Assembly: GCF_009695935.1 (NCBI RefSeq)
Contig: NZ_VUMY01000013.1
Location: forward strand, 19,318-83,317
Direction: 5' to 3'
Origin: Mobiluncus porci
GTDB taxonomy: Bacteria; Actinomycetota; Actinomycetes; Actinomycetales; Actinomycetaceae
DNA length: 64,000 bases
Part shown: positions 18,426 to 27,086 of the stretch, in pieces
How the letters are laid out: each line of letters opens with the position of its first letter
Position numbering within the stretch: the stretch's first letter is position 1
Made by a program: the position numbers and the translations under genes
Notes under the pieces: model-generated
What the model was told of the DNA's origin: nothing
The model's input: only the letters and a program-made list of their open reading frames with translations
Databases searched by the model: none

Positions 18426-18475
18426 TACGATTTTTGAATTTATTGCCTTATACGGCAATAAATTCAAAAATCGTA
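18426..18475. promoter_or_regulatory. 22-bp perfect palindrome between argG and argH
   Basis: Arms 18426-18447 and 18454-18475 are perfect reverse complements around the 6-nt loop TTATAC. The stem is AT-rich, with T/A runs on both sides that would suit a terminator in either direction. Each arm also contains TGAATTTATT, which resembles half of an ARG box. It fills most of the 115-nt gap and likely modulates read-through into argH. Confidence 0.75.
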
Positions 18476-18509
18476 TGTTGTAGGCGGAGTAAACGGAAAG
18501 GACAAGATT

Positions 18510-19904
18510 TTGGGCATCGCATTATGGGGAGGTCGCTTCCAAGGAGGGCCGTCGGAGGCGCTGGCGGCTTTGTCGGTATCGACCCAGTTCGACTGGCGTT
18601 TGGCAGACTACGACCTGCAAGGCTCACTCGCGCATGCGCACGCCCTGCAAGACGCGGGCCTCCTGAATGACGAAGAATATGCCGACATGGTGGCGGCCCT
18701 GCGACTCCTGCGTGAGGATGTGGCCTCCGGTGCTTTCACCTATTCCCCCGAGGATGAAGACGTGCATACCGCCTTGGAACGCGGACTGTTGGAGCCGCAA
18801 TATGCCGGAGCGGAACTCGCCGGTAAACTTCGCGCCGGACGGTCTCGCAATGACCAGATTGCCACCCTGATTCGTATGTACCTGCGGGATGCCTCCGCCC
18901 ATATGCGAGGGCTCCTGGTGGCCTTATGCGAGGCCATCCTGGGGCAGGCCGAGGCTGCGGGAAACCATATTATGCCTGGTCGTACCCACATGCAGCACGC
19001 TCAGCCGGTGCTGGTTGCGCATCACCTCATGGCGCATTTCTGGCCGCAGTTACGAAACCTCTCGCGGTTGGCGGATTGGGGAAAACGCAATGACCAGTCT
19101 CCCTACGGTGGGGGAGCACTGGCGGGAAATACCCTCGGGCTCGACCCGGAGCTGGTGGCTCGTGAGCTGGGATTTTCCGAAGTGTGTCCGAACTCGATTG
19201 ACGGCACCTCTTCTCGGGATGTTGTCTTGGAATTCCTCTATATCCTGACCCAGGTAGCGGTGGATCTTTCGCGGCTGGCCGAGGAAGTTGTGATTTGGAA
19301 TACGGCCGAGTTCGGCTACGTGACCTTGGATGATTCCTATTCAACGGGGTCGAGCATCATGCCTCAAAAGAAAAATCCGGATGTGGCGGAACTGGCTCGG
19401 GGGAAAGCGGGGCGCCTCGTGGGAGACCTAGCAGGGCTGTTGACCACGATGAAGGGCCTCCCGCTGGCATACGACCGCGACCTGCAAGAAGACAAGGAGC
19501 CGGTCTTTGACGCCATTGATACCCTCGAAGTCCTCTTGCCGGCGGTGACTGGGATGGTCCAGACGATGCAGGTGCATTACGAGCGCCTCGAGTCGCTCGC
19601 CACCGCGGGCTTTTCCCTTGCCACAGACGTAGCGGAGTGGCTGGTGAAGCGGGGAATGCCGTTCCGGAGAGCCCACGAGGTTTCTGGAGCCTGCGTAGCG
19701 CTGGCTGAATCGCGCGGGGTCGGGCTGGAAGACCTGAGCGATGCCGATTTTGCCTCGGTAAACCCGCTGTTGACTCCGGAGGTGCGGACGGTTCTTTCTG
19801 GGCCAGGATCGGTGGCGGCGCGTCAAGGGAAAGGCGGAACTGCTCCGGAGCGAGTCGCGGAACAGCTGGCCGCTGCCGGGGAGGCTTTGGCGCAATACCG
19901 CTAA
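18510..19904 (+). CDS. argH: Argininosuccinate lyase
   Basis: Final arginine step, releasing fumarate. 464 residues of the fumarase/aspartase superfamily; signature [20 protein letters not shown] (about residue 280) and TPLKD-equivalent [14 protein letters not shown]. Also [17 protein letters not shown] and [12 protein letters not shown]. The start is a TTG at 18510 behind GGAAAGGACAAG; no ATG fits the conserved N-terminal LWGGRF. Ends the arginine cluster. Confidence 0.95.
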   Translation: MGIALWGGRFQGGPSEALAALSVSTQFDWRLADYDLQGSLAHAHALQDAGLLNDEEYADMVAALRLLREDVASGAFTYSPEDEDVHTALERGLLEPQYAGAELAGKLRAGRSRNDQIATLIRMYLRDASAHMRGLLVALCEAILGQAEAAGNHIMPGRTHMQHAQPVLVAHHLMAHFWPQLRNLSRLADWGKRNDQSPYGGGALAGNTLGLDPELVARELGFSEVCPNSIDGTSSRDVVLEFLYILTQVAVDLSRLAEEVVIWNTAEFGYVTLDDSYSTGSSIMPQKKNPDVAELARGKAGRLVGDLAGLLTTMKGLPLAYDRDLQEDKEPVFDAIDTLEVLLPAVTGMVQTMQVHYERLESLATAGFSLATDVAEWLVKRGMPFRRAHEVSGACVALAESRGVGLEDLSDADFASVNPLLTPEVRTVLSGPGSVAARQGKGGTAPERVAEQLAAAGEALAQYR

Positions 19905-20080
19905 ATTGCGGTGCGACGTGACTCATCGGGAATCAGTTGCCAAAAAATGCAGACAAAGAAGCGCCTCGATGTGAAGTATTTTTCATTTCGTGCTACCATT
20001 GAGTTGTCAGACAAGTTAAGGATTGATGCAGGTCAGTCACAATATGGTCTGGCGAGAAAATCGAAAAGGAGGTGAAGAAA

Positions 20081-20200
20081 ATGGAAATCAAGAAACTGTG
20101 GAAGAAGATGACTTCTCATCCGTTGGCTATCAACGCTGATGTTGTGCTGGCTGAGGCTTATGCCACGAATATGAGGGAGGAAATGTTCCGTGATCGCTAA
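20081..20200 (+). CDS. Small protein of 39 residues, unknown function
   Basis: A short frame with an excellent ribosome site (AAAAGGAGGTGAAG) just before ATG, ending 20 nt before a strong terminator stem. The peptide starts MEIKKLWKKMTSHPLAIN and ends EEMFRDR. It is basic at the N terminus, acidic and helical toward the C terminus, with no signal peptide, membrane segment or cysteine. No gene follows on this strand, so it is not a leader peptide for a downstream operon; msrA converges on it. I do not recognise the family. The ribosome site plus private terminator argue for a real gene. Confidence 0.65.
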   Translation: MEIKKLWKKMTSHPLAINADVVLAEAYATNMREEMFRDR

Positions 20201-20219
20201 GGGGGACGATTCGAAACAT

Positions 20220-20246
20220 AAGCGGACGAGGATGTCCGCTTTTTTT
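20220..20246 (+). terminator. Rho-independent terminator of the small-protein gene
   Basis: Perfect 8-bp stem AAGCGGAC / GTCCGCTT with loop GAGGAT, followed by a run of seven T. Confidence 0.9.
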
Positions 20247-20264
20247 GTGCCCAAAATGGGCTCT

Positions 20265-20876
20265 TCAAAGTTGGGGCGCTTCGCAAACAAAGCCCTTGAA
20301 GCCGTGGTTGCAATATCCGTTCGGGTGTTTGAACAAATAAGCTTGATGGTAGTTTTCCGCTAACCAAAAATCACTGTCTGCGGCATCCATAATCGAGGTT
20401 GTGATTGGTCCTCGGCCGGCATCGGAAAGTGTTGCTCCGAATGTTTCCCGAGATTTTTCCGCTAAGGTACGTTGCTCGTCCGTTGTCACCGCGATTAGAG
20501 AACGATACTGGGGTCCCCGATCATTGCCCTGGCGGTCGCCTTGGGTGGGGTCGTGGTTTTCCCAAAATACCTTCAGAAGCTCTCCCGCTGAAGTTACGCT
20601 CGGGTCATACACCACCCGCACGGTTTCCGCGTGGCCGGTCTGACCAGTACAGACCTCTTCATAGGTTGGCGCGGGCCAATCGCCTCCGAAATAGCCTACG
20701 GCGGTGTTCAGTACGCCAGGTTGTTGCCAGAAGATTCTCTCCACACCCCAGAAACAGCCCATAGCAAAGTAAATGACTTCGTAAGGTTCACGCCACGGAC
20801 CTTCTATCGGGGTTTTCAAAACAGGGTGAATCCCCGGCAATCCTGGCTCGCAGATATCTTCGAATCCAAAACTCAT
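20265..20876 (-). CDS. msrA: Peptide-methionine (S)-S-oxide reductase
   Basis: Repairs oxidised methionine (S form) in proteins. 203 residues with the catalytic cysteine in [14 protein letters not shown] (about residue 39), EVVY-type strand residues in [18 protein letters not shown], and [23 protein letters not shown]. The start at 20876 gives the normal MsrA N terminus; longer upstream frames run into the divergent Nudix promoter. No msrB is adjacent. Divergently transcribed from the Nudix gene with only 51 nt between starts. Confidence 0.94.
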   Translation of the reverse strand: MSFGFEDICEPGLPGIHPVLKTPIEGPWREPYEVIYFAMGCFWGVERIFWQQPGVLNTAVGYFGGDWPAPTYEEVCTGQTGHAETVRVVYDPSVTSAGELLKVFWENHDPTQGDRQGNDRGPQYRSLIAVTTDEQRTLAEKSRETFGATLSDAGRGPITTSIMDAADSDFWLAENYHQAYLFKHPNGYCNHGFKGFVCEAPQL

Positions 20877-20915
20877 GCTCTCAGTGTGGCATTTTGGTGG
20901 GGAATTGTCCTGGGA

Positions 20916-20921
20916 TAGGCT
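20916..20921 (+). promoter_or_regulatory. Leaderless -10 box (TAGGCT)
   Basis: TAGGCT ends 6 nt before GTG at 20928; TTTTGG lies 18 nt upstream as a weak -35. Same geometry as at 6966. Confidence 0.5.
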
Positions 20922-20927
20922 GGTTTG

Positions 20928-21341
20928 GTGTTTACCCCAATAGTGGTCGCAGCGGCGATTGTGGATAACCTGACCGAACCCAAGAAAATCTTGGGCGCAC
21001 AACGGTCGTACCCCGAAAAATGGCGCGGATTCTTCGAGTTCCCCGGCGGGAAAACCGAGGCTGGGGAAACTCCGGAAGAAGCCCTGCGCCGCGAAATATT
21101 AGAAGAACTCCACGCAGAAATCCGCATTGGTAGACAGCTTGCTGGCACCTGGCCCGCCCACGGCGGCTATGAAATGCTCGTATTCCTCGCTGAATTTGCC
21201 CCCGGGGCTAAACCCCAAGTGGGAGAAGCTCACTTGGGTCTCGAGTGGATAGAGATTAGTAATCCCCAACAGCTACGCTGGCTTCCCGCGGACGGACCCA
21301 TCTTGGAAGCCATTGTGACGCACTTGAAAACACCGCAGTAA
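20928..21341 (+). CDS. Nudix (MutT-like) (deoxy)nucleoside triphosphate pyrophosphohydrolase
   Basis: 137 residues with a complete Nudix box, [18 protein letters not shown] followed by LEEL (about 41-63), the Mg-binding helix of pyrophosphohydrolases. IVDN...[23 protein letters not shown] is typical of 8-oxo-dGTP-cleaving MutT proteins, so nucleotide-pool cleaning is the likely role, fitting its position back-to-back with msrA (both oxidative-damage repair). Start GTG at 20928 is inferred from the leaderless promoter; TTG at 20925 is also in frame. Confidence 0.88.
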   Translation: MFTPIVVAAAIVDNLTEPKKILGAQRSYPEKWRGFFEFPGGKTEAGETPEEALRREILEELHAEIRIGRQLAGTWPAHGGYEMLVFLAEFAPGAKPQVGEAHLGLEWIEISNPQQLRWLPADGPILEAIVTHLKTPQ

Positions 21342-21479
21342 GACGCACTTGTAAAGCAACACCTCTGGTACCTATTCACGAGTAATGCCTTCTTGGTGAT
21401 AAGTTAGACCCCAGGTAAAATCCTCCCCCAGAAGAGGAGCGGTTCCAATAACGAAACTAAAGAAGAAGGCGAGAAACCC

Positions 21480-23537
21480 TTGTCCACTCAAAATACTCAG
21501 CCGCCGACAAAAACCGGTGGCAACGTTGCCCATCCGTACCGAGAACTTACTATCAGGGCCGTCATTGTTGGCGGGTTGATTACCCTCATCTTCACGGCTG
21601 CCAATGCCTACCTGGGTCTGAAAGTCGGGCTCACTTTCGCGACCTCCATTCCGGCAGCCGTGATTTCGATGGCGATTCTGCGGTATTTCAAAGACCACAC
21701 GGTGGTGGAAAACAATATTGTGCAAACCATCGCCTCGGCGGCGGGCACGCTTTCCGCGATTATCTTCGTGATTCCCGGCCTCGTCATGGTCGGCTATTGG
21801 TCCGGTTTCCCCTACTGGGAGACCACCGCAGTTTGTATCGTGGGCGGAATCCTCGGTGTGACCTATTCCATTCCGCTGCGCCGCGCGCTGGTGACCGGTT
21901 CTGACCTTCCCTATCCGGAAGGTGTGGCGGCCGCGGAAGTGCTGAAAGTTGGCGACGAAAGTGGTTCGGCAGAAGAAAATCACCGCGGCTTGATGGTCAT
22001 CATCTGGGGTGGTATCGCCTCTGCAGCCTACTCGCTGCTGGCGGCGATGAAAGCCGTAGCTGGGTCACTGTCAATGCCGTTCAAGGTCGGCGCGGGCGGA
22101 ACCATGGTCGCCGGCTCGTTTTCGCTGGCTTTGATGGGGGTCGGACACCTGGTCGGTCCCGCAGTGGGCGTGGCAATGATGGTCGGTTTCCTCCTGTCTT
22201 ACGGGATTCTCCTGCCGGTTTTGACCCAGGGGCGTCTTGGTGAAGGTGAACTTGGCGACGTGGTGAGCGCTGTCTTTGCTCAAGACGTCCGGATGATCGG
22301 CGCCGGGGCCATGGCCGTGGCCGCCGTGTGGACGCTTTTGAAAATTATTGGCCCCATCATCAAGGGCATTAAGGAATCGCTGGCCTCTTCCTCAAAGCGC
22401 AACGCGGGGGAGAAGCTTCCCATTACGGAACAAGATATTCCCTTCAAATATGTCGTTATCATCACTCTGGCTTCGATGATTCCGATTGGGCTTTTGCTGT
22501 GGAACTTCCTTCGGAACTCCCCGATCTCCCAGCATCTTCCGGCGCTTATCTTCTTGAGCATCATCTTCACCCTGCTGATTGGGCTCATCGTGGCCTCAAT
22601 CTGTGGGTACATGGCCGGTCTTATCGGCGCCTCCAACTCCCCGATTTCCGGAGTCGGCATCATCGTCGTGGTTGCTGCCGCGCTTTTGATCCTCTTGGTG
22701 ACCGGAAGCGAGCATCAAACCCACCCGACCGAACTCACAGCCTACACGCTGTTTACGGCGGCCATTGTTTTCGGTATCGCCACGATTTCGAATGATAATC
22801 TCCAGGATTTGAAGACCGGCCAGCTTGTGGGCGCTACCCCGTGGAAACAGCAGGTCGCGCTGATTATCGGTGTCATCTTCGGCTCTATCGTCATTCCGCC
22901 AGTGCTCCAGCTCCTGATGGGAAGCTTCGGCTTCTTGGATGTCAACGGTGAACTCGTCGGGGGCCACGCCGGTAGCACGCTTGAAAACGCCCTCCAGGCT
23001 CCGCAAGCCACCCTGCTTTCCGCCATCTCCAACGGTATTTTCGGCGGCTCCATGAACTGGAGCCTGTTCGGGATCGGGGCAATCATCGGGGTCGTAGTCG
23101 TCATCATTGACGAAATCCTCGGACGCACCACGCGCTTCCACCTGGCTCCACTCGCAGTCGGCATGGGCATGTATTTGAACATTTCCACCACCCTCATCAT
23201 CACCATCGGGGCTTTCGTGGGACGCGCCTACAATATGTGGGCCGCGAAACAAACCAATCCGGAGCAGTCCAAACGCTACGGCGTTTTGCTCGCGACCGGA
23301 TTGATCGTAGGAGACTCCCTGTTCGGGATTCTGAACGCTGCCATTATTGGTGCCACCGGTAATGCTGACGCTCTCGGTGTGGTCCCTGACGTTTTCGAAC
23401 CGTTCGGGAAGATCCTCGGCTTTATTATCTTCGTGGGGCTCCTCGTGGCCTGCTACCGCAAGGTGAAGCAGGTTTCTCGCGAATCTGCGAAGAGCGGCGC
23501 CGAGCCAGAAGCGGCAGGAGACGCGGCCACGAAATAG
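21480..23537 (+). CDS. OPT family oligopeptide transporter
   Basis: 685-residue integral membrane protein of the OPT superfamily (bacterial EspB-like type), predicted from many hydrophobic segments of about 20 residues spread over the whole length. Family features include NAYLGLKVGLTFATSIPAAVISMAILRY near the N terminus and SDLPYPEGVAAAEVLKVG (about 140-157). Likely imports small peptides or metal-peptide complexes, driven by protons. Starts with TTG at 21480 behind AGAAGGCGAG; no nearer ATG matches. Single gene. Confidence 0.9.
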   Translation: MSTQNTQPPTKTGGNVAHPYRELTIRAVIVGGLITLIFTAANAYLGLKVGLTFATSIPAAVISMAILRYFKDHTVVENNIVQTIASAAGTLSAIIFVIPGLVMVGYWSGFPYWETTAVCIVGGILGVTYSIPLRRALVTGSDLPYPEGVAAAEVLKVGDESGSAEENHRGLMVIIWGGIASAAYSLLAAMKAVAGSLSMPFKVGAGGTMVAGSFSLALMGVGHLVGPAVGVAMMVGFLLSYGILLPVLTQGRLGEGELGDVVSAVFAQDVRMIGAGAMAVAAVWTLLKIIGPIIKGIKESLASSSKRNAGEKLPITEQDIPFKYVVIITLASMIPIGLLLWNFLRNSPISQHLPALIFLSIIFTLLIGLIVASICGYMAGLIGASNSPISGVGIIVVVAAALLILLVTGSEHQTHPTELTAYTLFTAAIVFGIATISNDNLQDLKTGQLVGATPWKQQVALIIGVIFGSIVIPPVLQLLMGSFGFLDVNGELVGGHAGSTLENALQAPQATLLSAISNGIFGGSMNWSLFGIGAIIGVVVVIIDEILGRTTRFHLAPLAVGMGMYLNISTTLIITIGAFVGRAYNMWAAKQTNPEQSKRYGVLLATGLIVGDSLFGILNAAIIGATGNADALGVVPDVFEPFGKILGFIIFVGLLVACYRKVKQVSRESAKSGAEPEAAGDAATK

Positions 23538-23612
23538 CTCTTAACTTCCGCTAGCGCGGGACACCCGACTGTGGGAAACTAAGGAGACGTAAAAGTTTCG
23601 AAGGAGAAAAAC

Positions 23613-24071
23613 ATGGCTCGTGTCCCGTATCTTGATAAAGCATTTCCGGAAGTGAACCAGGTCTGGAACGAGGTGAGCGCCAAGCTCAAGGAAGTCTATG
23701 CGGAAGTCGGGCTGGAGATGAGCCTAATTGAGCTGGTTTGTGTCCGCTCCAGCCAGATGAACCGCTGCGGGACTTGCCTCTCGATTCACGTCCCTCGAGC
23801 TCTCGAGGCGGGTGTGACCCAGCGGCAGATTGATATTTTGCCGTCTTGGCGAGAGTCGGGAGACGAGTTCAGCGCCCAGGAGAAAGCCGCGCTGGATCTC
23901 ACCGAACAGCTTGTACGGCTGCCCGAAGGCGTGAGGAACTCTGGAGCAGGAGAGCGCGCGCTCACGTTCTTCAATGAGCAACAAGTGGCGGCCCTCGAAT
24001 GGTGCATCATCATGATTTCGGCGAATAATCGGGTTTCGATTGCGTCGCATCATCCGGTTCGTAAGTACTGA
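23613..24071 (+). CDS. Carboxymuconolactone decarboxylase / AhpD-like protein
   Basis: 152 residues, all-helical AhpD-like family. The redox motif CGTCLSIH (about residues 50-57) is the CxxCxxxH found in AhpD alkylhydroperoxidases, so a thiol peroxidase-type role is more likely than decarboxylation. RQIDILPSWRES and ALDLTEQLVRLPEG are typical. ATG behind CGAAGGAGAAAA. Monocistronic. Confidence 0.88.
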   Translation: MARVPYLDKAFPEVNQVWNEVSAKLKEVYAEVGLEMSLIELVCVRSSQMNRCGTCLSIHVPRALEAGVTQRQIDILPSWRESGDEFSAQEKAALDLTEQLVRLPEGVRNSGAGERALTFFNEQQVAALEWCIIMISANNRVSIASHHPVRKY

Positions 24072-24191
24072 GATAGTTTTGCGGAGCTTCGTCTGAACCG
24101 CTCTCGCGGTGTTTCAAGGCATTAATGGAGTTAGCGAACCTTGCGGTAAACTTCTGGGGTGGAAACGTATTCCACACTAAGGAGAAATAAA

Positions 24192-25736
24192 TTGTTACCA
24201 CTGATTTATGCCGCGACCGAGAAAGAACCGTCGGCTTACGAAAAAATTAACAAAATTGTGGCCGATGCTATCGGCAATGCCTACGGAGTGAGTATCGCCT
24301 ATACCCTCATCGTGGTGTTGCTCGGATTCGGCATTTACGCCACAATCCGGACTGGCGCGGTTCAGTTCACTATGTTCGGAAAAATGTGGAAAACCGTCCT
24401 GGGGTCTCGTAAAGGCGCCGAAGGTGGGATTTCTTCCTTCCAAGCCTTTGCAGTGGGGCTCGCCGACCGGATCGGCACCGGCAACATTGCTGGTGTCGCC
24501 ATCGCTATCACCGTGGGCGGAGCGGGTTCGATTTTCTGGATGTGGGTAGTGGCTCTCATCGGGATGGCCAGCGCCTTTATAGAGGCGACACTGGCGCAGT
24601 TGTTCAAAGTACGCAACCCTGACGGCACCTTCCGCGGCGGTCCAGCGTTTTACATCGAACGTGGCTTGGGCTCGAGAACCTGGGGCTCGATTTTCGCGGT
24701 GCTCCTAATCTTCACCTACGCCTTCACTTTCCAACTTATCCAATCCAACACTTTGGCCGGTCTTGCCAAGGCTAACTTCGGAATGCCGACCTACGCGACG
24801 GGGCTGCTTCTCGTAGCGATAACTGCGCCGTTCTTCATTATGGGCATTCGCTCGGTGGCGCGGATTGCTGAATACTTGGCTCCGTTGATGGCTCTGATTT
24901 ACATGGTGCTGGCCTTGATCGTGATTGTGGAAAACATCGGTCAACTCGGCGCGGTTCTCACCATGATTTTCCAAGGAGCCTTCGGGGTTAACTCGATGGC
25001 AGGGGGAGCTCTCGGTGGGTTCTACGCTGCGTTGATGAACGGGACAAAACGCGGTCTGTATTCCAACGAGGCCGGCATGGGTTCCGCCCCGAACGCAGCC
25101 GCCACCGCGACCGTGTCTCACCCGGTCAAGCAGGGCTTTATCCAGTCTCTCGGCGTGTTTGTCGACACCATCATGGTTTGTACTGCCACTGCTTTCATCG
25201 TTTTGCTGGGAGGCGTTTACGACCCGAATGCGGCCGAACAGCCCTCCGACGGCGCCGCTTTGACTGTAGACTCGCTAGCCTCTCTCGGCGGCTGGACCAA
25301 ACCGGTGGTTCTCATCGTTATCTTCATGTTCGTTTATTCGACCTTGCTGGGGAATTTCAGCTACGCCGAAGGCAACATCAAATATCTCCTCGGCATTGAA
25401 AACAAGGCCGGCATCGTCAAAGCCATCTGTATCATTGCGGTCTTCCTGGGTTCGGTGCTTTCCCTCAAAGTGGTGTGGAATCTGGGAGACTGGACGGCCG
25501 CACTAATGGCCATCATGAACCTCGTGGCATGTTTCCTGCTGTTCAAGTGGGCTTTGGGAGCGCTCAAAGATTACAAGCACCAGCTAGAGACCAAGCCCGA
25601 GGCCGAGATCCAGTTCTGTTCCACAGATAACGAGTTTATGCCCGGCGTTCTCCCCACCGATATTTGGACGCGGGAAGGTATTGAGAGTGGGCGCAATATC
25701 TCGAGCGACCCCAACTCCTGGGAGCACGAGGATTAA
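24192..25736 (+). CDS. Alanine/glycine:cation symporter (AGCS family)
   Basis: 514-residue membrane transporter importing alanine or glycine with Na+ or H+. AGCS hallmarks: GRIGTGN-like motif seen as ADRIGTGNIAGVAIAI (about 92-107), the MWVVALIGMASAFIEATLAQ segment, and SNEAGMGSAPNAAATA (about 295-310). About 10-11 hydrophobic helices. I start at TTG 24192 because AAGGAGAAATAAA precedes it; the in-frame GTG at 24159 would place that ribosome site inside the gene. Confidence 0.92.
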   Translation: MLPLIYAATEKEPSAYEKINKIVADAIGNAYGVSIAYTLIVVLLGFGIYATIRTGAVQFTMFGKMWKTVLGSRKGAEGGISSFQAFAVGLADRIGTGNIAGVAIAITVGGAGSIFWMWVVALIGMASAFIEATLAQLFKVRNPDGTFRGGPAFYIERGLGSRTWGSIFAVLLIFTYAFTFQLIQSNTLAGLAKANFGMPTYATGLLLVAITAPFFIMGIRSVARIAEYLAPLMALIYMVLALIVIVENIGQLGAVLTMIFQGAFGVNSMAGGALGGFYAALMNGTKRGLYSNEAGMGSAPNAAATATVSHPVKQGFIQSLGVFVDTIMVCTATAFIVLLGGVYDPNAAEQPSDGAALTVDSLASLGGWTKPVVLIVIFMFVYSTLLGNFSYAEGNIKYLLGIENKAGIVKAICIIAVFLGSVLSLKVVWNLGDWTAALMAIMNLVACFLLFKWALGALKDYKHQLETKPEAEIQFCSTDNEFMPGVLPTDIWTREGIESGRNISSDPNSWEHED

Positions 25737-25799
25737 GCTTTTCTCCGATTTCCCGATACCCTCGAAGTAGTGTTCATAAGTTGTAGATAAGGAGTAGCA

Positions 25800-27062
25800 G
25801 TGAGCGACTTAATAGATGAACTGGAGTGGCGTGGACTCATCAAGCAGCATACCGATTTGGAGACGCTTAGAAAGGCTCTGAACGAAACCCAAGTCACCTT
25901 CTATTGTGGCTTCGACCCGACTGCGGCGTCTTTACATCACGGGCATCTGGTTCAGCTCATCATGATGCGCCACCTGCAACTTGCTGGACACCACCCCATA
26001 GCGCTGGTGGGCGGGGCAACCGGACTCATCGGAGACCCGCGGATGACCCAGGAACGTCAGCTCCACGATAAGGCGACAGTGGCCGAGTGGGTCGAAAGAC
26101 TCAAGGCTCAGATTGAGAAGTTTTTGGATTTCGAGGGGGACAACCCCGCGCGAATGGTCAACAATCTCGACTGGACCGAACCCCTGTCTGCTATCGATTT
26201 GCTGCGTGACCTTGGGAAAAACTTCCGTATGGGAACCATGCTCGCGAAGGATGCGGTAGCAAGGCGTCTCCAGAGCGAAGAAGGCATTTCCTTTACTGAA
26301 TTCTCCTACCAAATCCTCCAGGCCAACGATTTCCTCCAGCTTTACCGCAAATACGGGGCCACCCTGGAAACCGGTGGGAACGACCAGTGGGGGAACCTCG
26401 TCGGCGGCATGGATCTGATTCATAAAATCGAGGGCGCTGATGTTCACGTCATGACGACACCGCTCATCACCAAGTCGGATGGAACCAAGTTCGGAAAATC
26501 CGAGGGTGGCGCCATCTGGCTTGATCCCGAGATGCTGAGTCCCTACGCGTTCTACCAATTCTGGTTGAATGTCGAAGACGCGGATGTGGTTCACTTCTTG
26601 AAGGTGTTCACGTTCCTGCCGCGCGAAGAAATCGAGGAACTGGAACGCCAAACTGCGGAGAATCCCGGCGCGCGCGCGGCGCAACGTGCGCTCGCCGAGG
26701 CGGTTACCACCCTCGTCCACGGGGAATCCGAAACCGAGCGGGTGAAAGAGGCCTCGGCGGCCCTGTTCGGACGTGGGGATCTTCGCGCAGTAGATGGCAA
26801 GACTTTGGTCGCGGCCACTTCTGACCTGCCTCGAGCCGCGGTGACGGTGGATCGAACCACCATCCTCGACCTGCTGGTTGATTCGGGATTGGAAAAAGGC
26901 ATCGGGGCCGCCAAGCGCACGATTGCCTCCGGTGGCGCCTATATCAACAACGAGAAGGTCTCCGAGGAGAATCGCACTATCACCTCGGAAGATGTTCTTC
27001 CCGGTGATGTCGTTTTGTTCCGCCGCGGCAAGCGCCAGCTCGGCGTGGGGACGCTAAGCTAA
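25800..27062 (+). CDS. tyrS: Tyrosyl-tRNA synthetase
   Basis: Class I aminoacyl-tRNA synthetase, 420 residues. The HIGH motif is HHGH within FDPTAASLHHGHLVQL (about 40-55), the KMSKS loop is KFGKSEG (about 226-232), and TGGNDQWGNL binds tyrosine. A C-terminal S4 RNA-binding domain (about 355-420, KRTIASGGAYINNEK) contacts tRNA. GTG start behind AAGGAGTAGCA. Confidence 0.97.
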   Translation: MSDLIDELEWRGLIKQHTDLETLRKALNETQVTFYCGFDPTAASLHHGHLVQLIMMRHLQLAGHHPIALVGGATGLIGDPRMTQERQLHDKATVAEWVERLKAQIEKFLDFEGDNPARMVNNLDWTEPLSAIDLLRDLGKNFRMGTMLAKDAVARRLQSEEGISFTEFSYQILQANDFLQLYRKYGATLETGGNDQWGNLVGGMDLIHKIEGADVHVMTTPLITKSDGTKFGKSEGGAIWLDPEMLSPYAFYQFWLNVEDADVVHFLKVFTFLPREEIEELERQTAENPGARAAQRALAEAVTTLVHGESETERVKEASAALFGRGDLRAVDGKTLVAATSDLPRAAVTVDRTTILDLLVDSGLEKGIGAAKRTIASGGAYINNEKVSEENRTITSEDVLPGDVVLFRRGKRQLGVGTLS

Positions 27063-27086
27063 GTATGACGAGCAAAGGAGCTACGA

